Shown here one piece after another: positions 21,101-33,200 of a stretch of 64,000 bases of DNA. The stretch spans positions 3,924,922 to 3,988,921 of the forward strand of contig NC_064756.1 in the NCBI RefSeq assembly GCF_011397635.1, in the 5' to 3' direction. This DNA comes from Epinephelus fuscoguttatus. Taxonomy: Eukaryota; Chordata; Actinopteri; Perciformes; Serranidae. Below the pieces are notes generated by a model, which ran no database searches, was not told the DNA's origin, and saw only the letters and a list, made by a program, of their open reading frames with translations. Position 1 is the stretch's first letter; every line of letters begins with the position of its first letter. A program made the translations under genes and the position numbers.

Positions 21101-24100
21101 ACTCTTCCATGTCTCGGTGTATCTACATCATCACTGCAGCCAGGGGAATGACTGTAGTGGCACTGGAACACATTGCTTGGCAAAAGCTTGGGGGCCCTGC
21201 TTAATTCCTGTCAGCTGATGTCATTCATACAGATAGAATCACTGTGACGATGCGCTAACAACAACAGACTTCTGGGTAGAAAACTACCGGCATGGAAGCG
21301 AAACAATGTATTGCTGTAGACAGGGAAGGATCGGCGGTTTGATGTAGTGTCAGTAGTGATTCGGGCACTGCCCTGGACGTGAAGAGGGAGCTAGCTGGAA
21401 GGCAAAGCTTTCGGTTTACTGGTCCATCTATGTCCCAACCCTCACCTATGGTCATGAGCTCTGGATAATGACCCAAAGAATAGCCCCTTTTACACTGCCA
21501 GATTTTCGGCGAAAGTTGGGCCGTTTTGCTGGCAAGCTGCGAGCGTTTAGACACACAGAGCCAGGTTGGTGAGTTGATCCGCCTCGTAGGGTAGACATAT
21601 TGGTGGAACCCTTTTAGTTTAAACAGAACGAGGCGGCCTTCCGCAACGGGAGGAGCTGTTGATGACTTGTGGGAGGAGCTGTTGATGACGCCGTACGTGC
21701 GAGCCACTGGCGGTGGATAAACAGGAAACAGCTGATAGCAGGAATTAGCGAGCAGCTAGTAGCAAGAGGGAAACACAAACCTGACAGACACTGTAAAGAT
21801 GAGCAACTGGGGAGACAAGGAATTGCGCGCCCTCCTTGTCCTCGCAAACGAAGAGGCCATTAACCGTCAGATGACGGGGACGGTGAAGAACGGGCCGACT
21901 TATGAGAGAATCGCCAAAGGACTGACCAGCCGCGGCTTCCCTCCCACGTCACTGTTTACGTCACACACTGAGCTACACGTTTTGTTACTTGCTCACGCCC
22001 CCCATTGCCCCGAAAAAGACACATTCTGTATAAACAAAAGTAGGTAGGCGGCATTTTGCTGCACTCCCCGATTTTGTTTTTATACTGCCAATGCTGAAAA
22101 AACACTGATTGGGCTTTCCTGCAAATTTGCACAATTCCTGTTAAGGCTAAAGAGAATGTGGATACAAGCGGCCGAAACAAGTTTCCTCCGTGGGGTGGCA
22201 GGGCTCAGCCTTAGAGATATGGTGAGGAGGTCAGACATCCAAAGGGAGCTCGGAGTAGAGCCGCTGCTCCTTCGCGCCGAAAGGGATCAGTTGAGGTGGT
22301 TTGGGCATCTGATCAGGATCCTCCTGGGCGCCTCCTGTTAGAGGTGTTCTGGACACGTCCCACTGGTAGGAGGCCCCGGGGCAGACCCAGAACACACTGA
22401 AGGGATTATGTATCTTGTCTGGCCTGGGAACACCTTGGGGTCCTCCAGGAGGAGCTGGAAAGTGTTGCTGAGGAGAGGGATGTCTGGGGTGCTTTGCTAG
22501 GCCTGCTGGCCCTGCGACCCGGCCCCAGATAAGCGGATGAAAATGGATGGATGGATGGATATATAACACGTACCTGCTTTATTTTAAAAAAGCCTTCTTA
22601 CAACTTGGGACCTTTAAAGCCTGATAAAACCTCTGGTGTAATGCTCCTAATTTAACTTTACCGCAAAAGGAAGAAAACATCATCGTGGGATTCTCACGTG
22701 ACTTCAGAACTTTTTTAGTAGTTCCGTGATGTAATGCATTTTTGGTTTAACTGCTTTGCCAGAACCTGCCTGGTTTATTTTTATTTAACCTTTCCTAAAA
22801 AAAGCCTTTCAACAACACCCAGAAATGGCTTTGCTACGTAATGACTGTCACCACATCCCACACTCAACACATAACCTGTCATGTTGTTGTGTTTCTTTCT
22901 GGTCTCCTGAGGCTTCTCATGATGGAGACATTGTGTTTCTGCCCCTGCTGCTATTGATTGCTCGTGTATTATTGTAAGGCGACAGTGGAAAAATGTCAGT
23001 GTGCCATCACATAGTCTTTGCCAGATATTCCTCGTCCTAAGAACAAAAACACACCACCAGACAGCCTACCAACAAAATGGACCCAAAAATACAAGGTACG
23101 TAAAAATAGCAGTTAGTTATTAAGGTGACATTTTAAAACAGAACCAACGTAAATAACCACGTCTGCACATACAAAAATACACGTCCATACCCACCTCCTC
23201 CTGCAGCCGGCCCAACCCAAGATGTGTTAGTCATGTCTCTGAGGCAGTTACTGTAGCTGGCATCCAGGCATTTGATAAAGAAGGTGTCCATCATCAGGCG
23301 AGCCACAGCAACATAGCGGGCATAAGGATCTCCGAGGGAGGTGTCGCCCATTATGCCACACAGCACCTTGATGGTGATGTTGGTGCCTATCACACCCTAA
23401 ATTGACACAACACAACACCAAAAAGATTAAAACAAATAATTAAGATGGTGTGACTTTTCTGATCACACTCTCAATAAATATTCACTCATTCATTTTCCAT
23501 AGCTGCTTATCCTGTTGGGGGTCGCAGGGGACCGAAGCCTATTCCAGATGACACTGGGCAAGAGGCAGGGTACATCCTGGACTATCACAGAGCTGACACA
23601 TGTGTCTGAAAAGGGTGCACGCCACTTACCACGGAAACGCTGTGATCTATAAAAACAGACTTGATGGGAGAAACTTTGACCCACGCTTAAGAACATTTTG
23701 GAGACAGGAAATTGGCGACGCAGATGTGAGGTGGAAGCCTGATTTTAAAAACTGTCGAATATTTTTTGGCGCACGCCAATTTTGGCTTTTGTCTGTACAT
23801 ATATTTTTAGTATGGATCCTACGTGCTGTTTTATAAATGAGACCCCTGATGATGAATGGCAGTTTAAGAGAACCTTTCTGTGGGTACACAAGCCATTACG
23901 ATAGGAGACATGAACTTGTACATACATGTTATTAAGTAATAAAATTGAAACTGAAATGAGTTTATTACTAGGAAATCACCCCATGAGTGGAAAACGGACT
24001 AAAGCAAAACTTCCACTTTGGGTTGTTCTGATCATAGTATATAGACTATACCATCAACTGCTGTAAATAAAATGAGAAACAATGCACACTGGAGTCATTC

Positions 24101-27100
24101 AATCACAAGATCCATTGTTCCTCTTTAAGTTTCCTCAAACTGTGACTCGTGGTGCATCGATTTTCCTTCCATACATTCTGCTAATACTGATAATAGCTCT
24201 ACTTTTTACATGTGGGCTGGGGTGTAGGCTATAACTTAGGGTTACCTGTTACTGTTAAGATTTTTTTCCACATTGTGTTGATGGCATGATGGCGACACCA
24301 AGATTAATCAATGCCAGCCAAGTTGGAAAATTTCACGGCAGTTCATGCAACAGATAATTTAGTCAACTGATCGACTGACCAACAATTGAAGATAGTAACT
24401 GAACTCTGTGGTTGCAACAGAAGAGCAGAACCGCAGTCCACAAACCAATGGGCGTCACTGTCAGTGGCTATGTCCATTTTTTTTATTCAGTCTATGAACC
24501 CAACTAAATAAACAAAATAAAAGACCCAACGACCTCAACTTCCTGATGATGCTACAAAAGAAAAGTCAGGAGATCACCAAAGTCAGTAGGTTCATCCTCT
24601 GGGGGCCATGAATATGCAAATTTTAATGGCAATTCATGCAATAGTGCAGATGATTCAGTCAACTGATCAACCAACCAACAGTTAAAGATAGTATCTGAAC
24701 TGTGGTTGAAATGGGAGAGCTTATTTCTCAAAGCTGCGTTTCCCCTTGAGGCTGGCTCTAAGAGTACGGCAATCCCCACATTGATATGCCTAACTTTAGA
24801 GCAGAAATAAACATGTTTACAGCCATGTTTATGTTTTTATACAGGACTTTTAAAACGCAGACCAAAGTGTCTCTGTCTCCTTCCTTCCCTCGACCTCTCT
24901 GGTGATGCTCTGTGCAGAAAGAAGATTAATAGCCTAAATAAATAAAAAGATTTAAATCATTTTCCAGCACTAGATTCATTAGAAAAGCCGACAGATGGAA
25001 AACAACTTGTAACTCCCCTCACAAAGATTTTTAACTGTGTCAAACTACAATGGATTTAGGCCTACTTGATACCTTTATAGTCATTTTATAGTTTAGTGTC
25101 TTTTGCTGCAAACCTTTAAACCTGTGTAGCTCCAGTGTTATTGTGCAAAAAGTTAACGTATACCCCTGCTATTTATTTTACATCATTTTCCATTTACACG
25201 TTGTGCAGCTGTGTATTTTCAAATGAGGAAAAAATCATGTCTTTACATTTTATTTTGATCACAGTCTGTTTTTATGGAAGCGCTCCTGACATCTCAAATG
25301 TAGCTGAACATTTTTGAACATTCTTTGTGAAGAGATCGCATCATAAGATGTTAGTGCTGCAGTGCAAAGCTGCGGAGCTTTCCCTCCACAATCACTAGAC
25401 ATGTGAATGCATCTCTGGCAGTTGATGGTACACTGCAATGTTAAAGATCAGCTGTTAAGAGCACTCATGGCAGCTTTTGGATAATTGCGGTGATCCTTCG
25501 CCTGTGTACCCACACACAATGCTCCTCAGAAATGCACTCTGGCTACTCAGTGGCACCAGTCCAACACTGTGGTTTTGCCCTTTCAGGTATAAACCTGCCT
25601 AAAACAAAATGTAGCACTGGCATGAGGGCTGGAGGAGTAAACGGTTGGCAGTGGTTAGTTGTTCTTCCGTGCAAAATGAAAGCCTTGTTAACTATAAATA
25701 TGCCATGACTACTATCCCGTCTGCATCTCCTTGCATCTTAAAGAGGAGCTGTTTTACAAGCTGTAGTGTTACATAATGTCCGTCCCTATTTTATAAAGCA
25801 CCCCATTGATAACCCCTCGACTGTGAAGCCACCGCTCTGCCTCTTCTGATTGAGTTACACCTCGCTCCTAGTTCTTACCCAAATTCCTCAGTGGTACCTA
25901 AAACCTGGTAGTTTGCTCTATACCCAGCCCTTTGTGTCAGAGAGGCAGCTGTTGGCTGTGTTTGTCCGCTAGTGCTGTGGACTCCGTGGCCCACCGCTCC
26001 TCTCGGTTCTTTTATAAGCGTCTCTTTAGCTTGGGGCGACAGGAAACCAGAGAGACCACAGAGTCTTTTGTTACTTTTTCACATCAGCTTATTGGTAACC
26101 GGACTCACGTCTCCTCAAGGCACCAGGGGGACAGAGAGGGGCTGGGATGGAAAAGGGGAGGGGAGAAGAGGGGTAAAATAAAATGTACCAAGAAACAAAA
26201 AGAAATGAGACAGACATACAGTGTAACACGGGCAGTAACGAATAATAAGGAACCATGTTGTGAGGCGTGTTGTGTGGACGACATCTCACCACAAAGGGAC
26301 TTTTTCGAGGGGCTGTAAGATTTTCCACAAGATCTGGACAAGAGTTCGGCAATATGATTCCATAAAACTAGTACAGTGATTTCTTTACAATTCAAATTGT
26401 ACTTTGCAAGATTCAAGATTCCTGTAATTGTCCCCTGAAAAAAAAAAATGTCTTCGAGTACAGAAATTGCTGCACAGAAAACACGTCACAAAAGACATTT
26501 AACCTACAGCTAAGCTCACAATAGGACAATCTGTCCATCAGTTATCTAACTGAGCCGCCACACTCTTCTCTGCCCCCCAGTAGTTGCCTGTCAACAGGTT
26601 TAAAGAGGAACTCCACCAAATTCACACATCAGTCTGTTTACAGGTATTAGGGAGTACAACTGCATGTGTGAAAAATGTTGTATAAAGCCGTCTGTGGCTC
26701 CAGAGGGAGATGCATGAAGTCTGATAAATGCCTTAAATGATGTCACTCGAGTCATAGTCGGCTGGGTCTGACGACCACAAGCTTGAAAATGAAGAAAATC
26801 TTAGGGTGTGGAGTTAGAAAGTAATGAGCTTACAGACCTCTGTAGCCTGTTCCTAAACTCTGCTTAAGGCTGGAGGCCTTATTAGCTGTAACTAGCATAA
26901 CACTTGGTGGTCAAGTCACACTGCGGGTAATGAATGTCTGAATAATAAAAAATACTCTTGCATTGATTTTGTCACTTATTCTTTTTCTGCTGGGGCCAAA
27001 GAAACGTCTCGCAAAGTAGAAAACAAATAAGTCCACACACAAAGTAGCTCCCGTTGGGGCGTCGGTGGCTTAGGGGTAGAGCAGGCGCCCCATGTACAAG

Positions 27101-27151
27101 ACTGTTGACACAGCAGCCCGGGTTCGACTCCAGCCTGTGGCCCTTTGCTGC

Positions 27152-27218
<67 letters not shown>

Positions 27219-30200
27219 ACGCTTGTCTGTCCTATCGATTAAAGGCTTAAAAATGCCCGAAAAAATATCTTTAAAAAAAAAAAAAGTAGCTCCTGTTTAC
27301 AGTAGAAGGATTTCAATGCAGAGTGACGTTTCGAGTCACACAGCTCCTCCTCAGACGTCTGATAAATGACGAAAATATCAGCATTTCAATAATGCATTTC
27401 AATGTAATATTTATATACTGCATATTTGGGATATAAAATGTAAACTGTAACGCTTACCAAAATTCATTAGCTCACTCAGAGTTCAACACGATAGTGAACC
27501 GTTAACTGCCTATCACTGTGTTGGGAGGCATGGGCTCTGGCATCCCCTTGTCTCCTAACCTGACCTTAGACTTGAAAAACGTGCATAACATATCGCAAAC
27601 ACCAAAAGCTCTGACACTCTGAATAAAATGGAGGCTCTGATGGACCTGCAAAGACATCTGCAACATCCATGTGTTTTATTGTCTAAATTAACACTGCAAA
27701 CTGAATCAGACCTCCCTCAGAGTTTCTTCCACCAATCACTCCACCTGATAATGACAGTTTCAGTCTCACCTCCCACTGTCATGGCATTAATATAACGTAA
27801 ACCAACAACACATTGTGCCATGTGTGGCAAAGTTCTCCTGGTTGTGTATTTTTTCCTCAGTGTCCAGTTTTATTCAGGCGCTCTTCCTCCTCCTGCTCAC
27901 TGAGTTATTATGACTGACTCCAGAGTGCTGCTAAAAATCTGACATCAGCCAGTTAGCGTCCACTCAGCACTGAATGATGTAATGCAGGTCGATCTATTGC
28001 AGATGTAGTCCATTAATATAATGGCTGTCTATAGGGAAACCATTAAACTAAATCAATTATCATGCAACATTTACACATGTCATACTCAATTATTATCATC
28101 ATCGTTACTATTGTCATGACTCTGAGCTCTAATGGAGGACTCTACTGTTATATGTTGTTATTGTTATGTGTCGTGAGTCTGAGACATCCAATATCAGCAC
28201 AAAATATGGGCAGCAATAATCAATCTCGTGTCACTCTTCCAAAGCCAAACAGTCAAATCCTACTTCCCACCTTCCAGTGCTCAGTCACAAGCATGTATCT
28301 TAGAAAAGGGGCTCTGCTCCTCTCATAGAGATACAGACAAAGTAAGCAAGCAAGTGGCCCCAGGAGAAACCCTGGAGACCCTCTTACAGGCCAGTATGTC
28401 TGGGCCCCTCGCTGCTAAACAATGCAGGGTTTATTATGTTTCAGTGTACTGCTTGGGCTCTCAGTAACCCTCCTACACCTCATAGCTGCCTTCCACTCAT
28501 CCAAGACTGGAGACTAGGTCAACCTCTGACCTACAAAGGCTCTAAACAATCTCTGCTGTGTCAGGTCAACATGCATAAATCATGTCATATCTGATATGAT
28601 GTTTGTATAACAGATGACAGTCATCACTGGAATACTTTCTCTGATCAGTGTATAAAAATGCAACATGGCACAAGAACACAGTTTTATTCCAGGTATCTCT
28701 AGTGTTCACTGTTTTTCTGCCACCAGTATGCGCGCAACTGCTGTGGCGTAACTGTGACGTCCACTCAAAATTGATCTATACTGGACAGACTGTAAGCAGG
28801 GAGAAATGCTAGCTAGACTTAGTGGTGATTTTATTACTTTTGGACAGGTGTTCTCCCCTCTCCCAGTCTTTATGCTAAGCCAGGGGTGTCTCAACTTTTT
28901 TTGATCGGGCTCAGATAAGATAATGTGAAAATACCTGGTGAGCCGGCTGCTTCTCGCATCATATAGGTTATTTAAAAAAAAAAAAAAAAAAAAATTACAT
29001 ACAAATGAGAGAAATGCAACTGTTTCATCTTTCAGTAAAGAAATATTCAACTTTCCACCGCTCCAGAAAGCAGCGACCCTCACTGTCGACTTCATGCTTA
29101 TTTGCTTTGGCCATCTCTGATACTGAGAAGAAAATGTCTGCTGTTGCGTTACTGCTTGTTTGCTTGTTGCTGCCTGTTTTCTAAAAAAAACATCCATCCA
29201 CCTATTATTGTCTCATGATGGCCTGTTTACTGTTTGAAAGCAATAAACACTTATTTTGGCATGACAGTAACCAAATTTAAAGACAGCAGCTGCTGGCACA
29301 TAATGTCAGCTGTTGGTTGGTGGTATGATGTTTTACTGTTTGGCACGTGTCTCGTCTCCCTCACCTCAAACCCCCTGTTGTCTTCATTGTACTGCACCAC
29401 ATCCATGAAGTTGCCAGCCAGCATTTCCAGGAAGTAGGCCGAGTCCATCTCTGTCTGGATCTGCAGTTTGGAACACAAGCTGGAGGGGGACAGGAGAGGA
29501 GGAAGGAGGAAGGTGGAGGAGAGAAAGTGAGGGGATAGGGAGGGAGATGAAGATGAGGTGAAGGAGGAGGGGGAAATCAGGGGACAATGGTGGTGGAGGA
29601 AGGGAGGGAAGGTGGGGGGGGCAGAGAGGAAAATGGGAGGAAGGTTAGACCAGAGTGTGGTTTGGCTGCTGTACAGTGCATCATGTCACATCTTCTCTTT
29701 TCCTGTTTGATCAGGAAATAAAACCTCAGGCGAGTTCACTGAAAGTACAAAACTAGTGGTTGTTTAGACTAGAGCTGCATAAGATGTGATGTACAAGGTA
29801 AACACGGTGATACTCCTAAACATCAGTGTGTTAGCTCTGTGAGTTCAGCCTCACAGACTCTGAGTCTTGTTCTTTTACAGGCAGTGAGAGCCGGAACAGT
29901 TGATTTCACCTCTTAGTGGAGCAGCGATTCATTCAAAGTTTAATCCACTATCCACCATTAATTAAGTGCAATCCACTATTTCACATGTGCAACAGCTTGA
30001 TACAAACTGTTTTTAACAACTTATTTCCAGTTTTTTGAATGATTAAACTAAAGCTTACTCCTTGAGTGGAAAAAGCTTAAGGCCGCGTCCCACAGGGAGT
30101 CTTGTAGCAGTTACTGCGGGAATACAGGGCACCAGGGTCGTTGCTACAAGCCATCCAGTCCTTGTATAACCAAAGTGAAAGTTGTGTCCACATACTCTGC

Positions 30201-33200
30201 ACAAAGTCAAACACATTCTTGGTGGGTGCTGGCTGTCACCAGGGTCCCTTATCACCAATTGTGTTTGTGATATTCATGGACAGGATCTCAAGGTGCAGCT
30301 GGGGGGGAGGAAGGGGTCCAGATTGGTGACCTCAGAATTGCATCTCTGCTGTTTGCAGATGATGTGGTTCTGTTGGCTTCATCACACCGTGACCTCCAGC
30401 ATGACCTGGGGTGGTTTGCAGCCCAGTGTGAAGCGGTTGGGATGAGAGTCAGCACCTCCAGATCTGAGGCCATGGTTCTCTGCTGGAAAATGGTGGATCA
30501 CCCCCTGTGGGTTGGGAGAGAGTTACTACCTCAAGCGAGGGAGTTCAAGTATTTCTGGGTCTTGTTCATAAGTGAGGGTAGAATGGAGCGTGAGATGGGC
30601 CTGCAGTGATGCAGGTGCTAGGCCTGACCGTCGTGGTGAAGAGGGAGCTGAGCCAGAAGGCGAAGCTTTCTATTTACTGGTCCATCTACGTCCCAACCCT
30701 CACCTACGGTTATGAGCTCTGGGTAGTGACTTAAGAATGAAATTGCGGATACGACCCAAAATGAGTTTCCTCAGAAGAGTGTCTGGGCTCAGGCTTAGAG
30801 ATAGGGTAAGGACCCTTGATATCCGGGGGGAGCTCGGAGTAGAGCTGCTGCTCCTTCACGTCGAAAGGGGTCAGTTGAGGTGGTTCGGGCATCTGATCAG
30901 GATCCTCCTGGGCGTCTCCTGTCAGAGGTGTTCTGGGCACAACCAACTGATGGGAGGCCCCGGGGCAGACCCAGAACACACTGGAGGGATTACATAGCTC
31001 ATCTGGCCTGGGAACGCCTCGGGGTCCTGCAGGAGGAGCTGGAAAGCGTTGCTGGGGAGAGGACGTCTGGAATACTCTCTCAGCCTGCTGCCCCTACGAA
31101 CTGGCTTGGGATAAGCAATTGAAAATGGATGAGTGGATGAATGGTATGTTGTCTGTTTTTAACTTGCTTGTTTTAATGACTAATTGGAAACTGGTGTATC
31201 ACTCCTAATCTTGTTGTATATTCTTGCATAATAACAGTAAAGGCTTTCTATTCTAATGGGTAACATCCTGGACCACATTTTCCCATAATTTTGTGTCTAA
31301 GTGGCTTATCGGAACAACAATTTTGGAAATTGGTCCAGTATTGTGTGAGACCAGAAACAGAGCTGAACACCAAACACACCAGACCCCATTAAAATAAACA
31401 GTAATTTAAGTGCATACAGAGCCAACATTATTTCACATCTGAATGGGTGAATTAAGGTTTTTTTCCAATCACATCAAAGTTGCTGAGTGTTGGAACAGTA
31501 GACAGACGAACCAGGACAGCTTTTGTGAGTTTTATTTTGCTTCTGTTAACTTTGAATGATGTGTGTTTCACAGTGATAAAATGACTGTTTATTTAAATAG
31601 AGTCTTGTGGGTTTGATGATAGTGATATCAGAGCTTTTTCTGGTGAAACAAAAAGGATCTTACTCTTTGACAAAGTGGTCGACGGCCTCTGTAGGGATCC
31701 TTCTGTAATGTTGCCAGACACTTATAATAATAATAATAATCTGAGCTGTCAGTGGCAAACACAAACCCTTTTAATGGACGTACATTGACGGTGGTCAGTG
31801 CCTGCAGGGATTACAATGCAGTCTGTTTGGGCTCTCGCTCAATATTGGATCAGATTCAAAAATTGTTTTCACTTAAACACTAAAACAAGAGGAAATAGGG
31901 TCCAGATTAAAAATTGATCCTTTTATTGTACGTTGATTAGGGTCATCTGTCAATGGACAGTAATGAGGTGCAGTATCATTGTGGAGATGACAGTGTTTGT
32001 TATACTATACTTGTCATAGACGTAGACGGGCGTACACACGTGTCTGTGGAAAAAGACAGAGTTGGTAAATTACAGCTTCCCTGACTGTCTGTCGGACCTC
32101 TGCTCTGGTAAATTTAGGCAACATGATGTTGTGACCCACTGATTTTAGAAACAAAGCATGTGTACATGAGTTTGTGTGCAGATACTTCCTTCATGATGAC
32201 ACTGTGACGCAAGTATTGTATCCTCTGAGGCATTGTGGTTTGGAAGCTGTACAAGCCTCCAAACCACCTTTGTGACCTTTGTGTGTTTGTGCCTGCATGA
32301 GGACATGTCTGCATCTACGGCCCGAATGATCTGCAGGAAGCCAAAATAATAGATGTCCAGTGTGGTCAGGGCAGAACAGCGTGGCTCCATGACAGTATTA
32401 GTTCTGTGAGACTGACCGCACCGTTTATTCATCATGTTGACTGACCTTACAGTCTCTATAACAACCTAAAATACGCAAATATAAAACAACACAGAGACAG
32501 CTGTGATGACTGCAGACATAGCGCAAGCATGCTAAGAATAATGTCATGTCTGAAACTGCAAACAATGAAAGAAATTAGGAAACTGATGTAGCAAGGGGCT
32601 GAGAAAATGTCCCCATAAAAATAAAGACACTTCTGTTTGAGTAGAAGCTGTCCATTTAGACCATGTAACACTAAAGCTATCAATCTGAACTTAATAATAC
32701 ATAATAATAGACACAATAACGGTGTGTGAAACGTAATTAAAATGTGTAAAATCTCATCAATTCTTAAACAAGCAGATGTAAACAAGCTGGATGGTATACG
32801 TCCTGTAAAAAGGGGATGTCATGACTGCAGCTGGCTTCTTTTCTCATACTGTAATTCTGCTATCTGCCCATTGTACTCCTCTCTGGAGCAGGTCCGACAT
32901 TCCAGAGTCCCAGGCTCGCTCCAAAAAGGCTGGAGGGACACTCATGAAGCCGTAACAGGACCTGACTCAAAGCAGAGAACCAAGACAACCCCAGCTGCTC
33001 TTTGAACCTCTCACACAGCTCCAGGTATCACTGTAGTCCACCTGTACTCCAACTGGCGCCATAGATGCTCACATGTAATGGTGCCGTGTCACACGCAGCA
33101 CAGCTCACTGTGTGCAAACCAGCAGATTTAAAGGAATAATTTGGGAAAATACCTTTATCTTCTTTTTTTGCTGGAAGTTAGATGAAACTAGTTTCACTCT

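Larger units (their letters stand above)
21320..22563 (+). mobile_element. RTE/Rex3-like LINE fragment split by a DNA element
   Basis: The left part (about 21320-21480) runs from CGGCGGTTTGATG through GTCCATCTATGTCCCAACCC to GAGCTCTGGATAATGACC. The right part (about 22146-22563) resumes with TGGATACAAGCGGCCGAAAC. It encodes [18 protein letters not shown] and [22 protein letters not shown] and ends in (ATGG)n at 22545-22560. The 5' end is truncated. The whole lies inside the TTAA-flanked element 20904-22613. Confidence 0.75.
20904..22613. mobile_element. piggyBac-like element flanked by TTAA, carrying two nested insertions
   Basis: TTAA at 20900-20903 is followed by AGGTCCC (20904-20910). GGGACCT (22607-22613) is followed by TTAA at 22614-22617. 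Exact short inverted ends next to TTAA duplications are the mark of piggyBac-type transposition. The internal start (ATATTATGCTCATTTTAAGG) is a common fish repeat. It has no transposase of its own, so it was a non-autonomous copy. It sits in prss16 intron 6. Confidence 0.75.

Noticed and set aside
27066-27130. Possible functional tRNA gene
   Set aside because: A and B boxes are present, but no cloverleaf with paired acceptor stem; a poly-A tail and target duplications show a SINE.
26972-27242. Arg-Glu and Ser-Leu repeat peptides
   Set aside because: Translations of the (CT)n tract inside the SINE.
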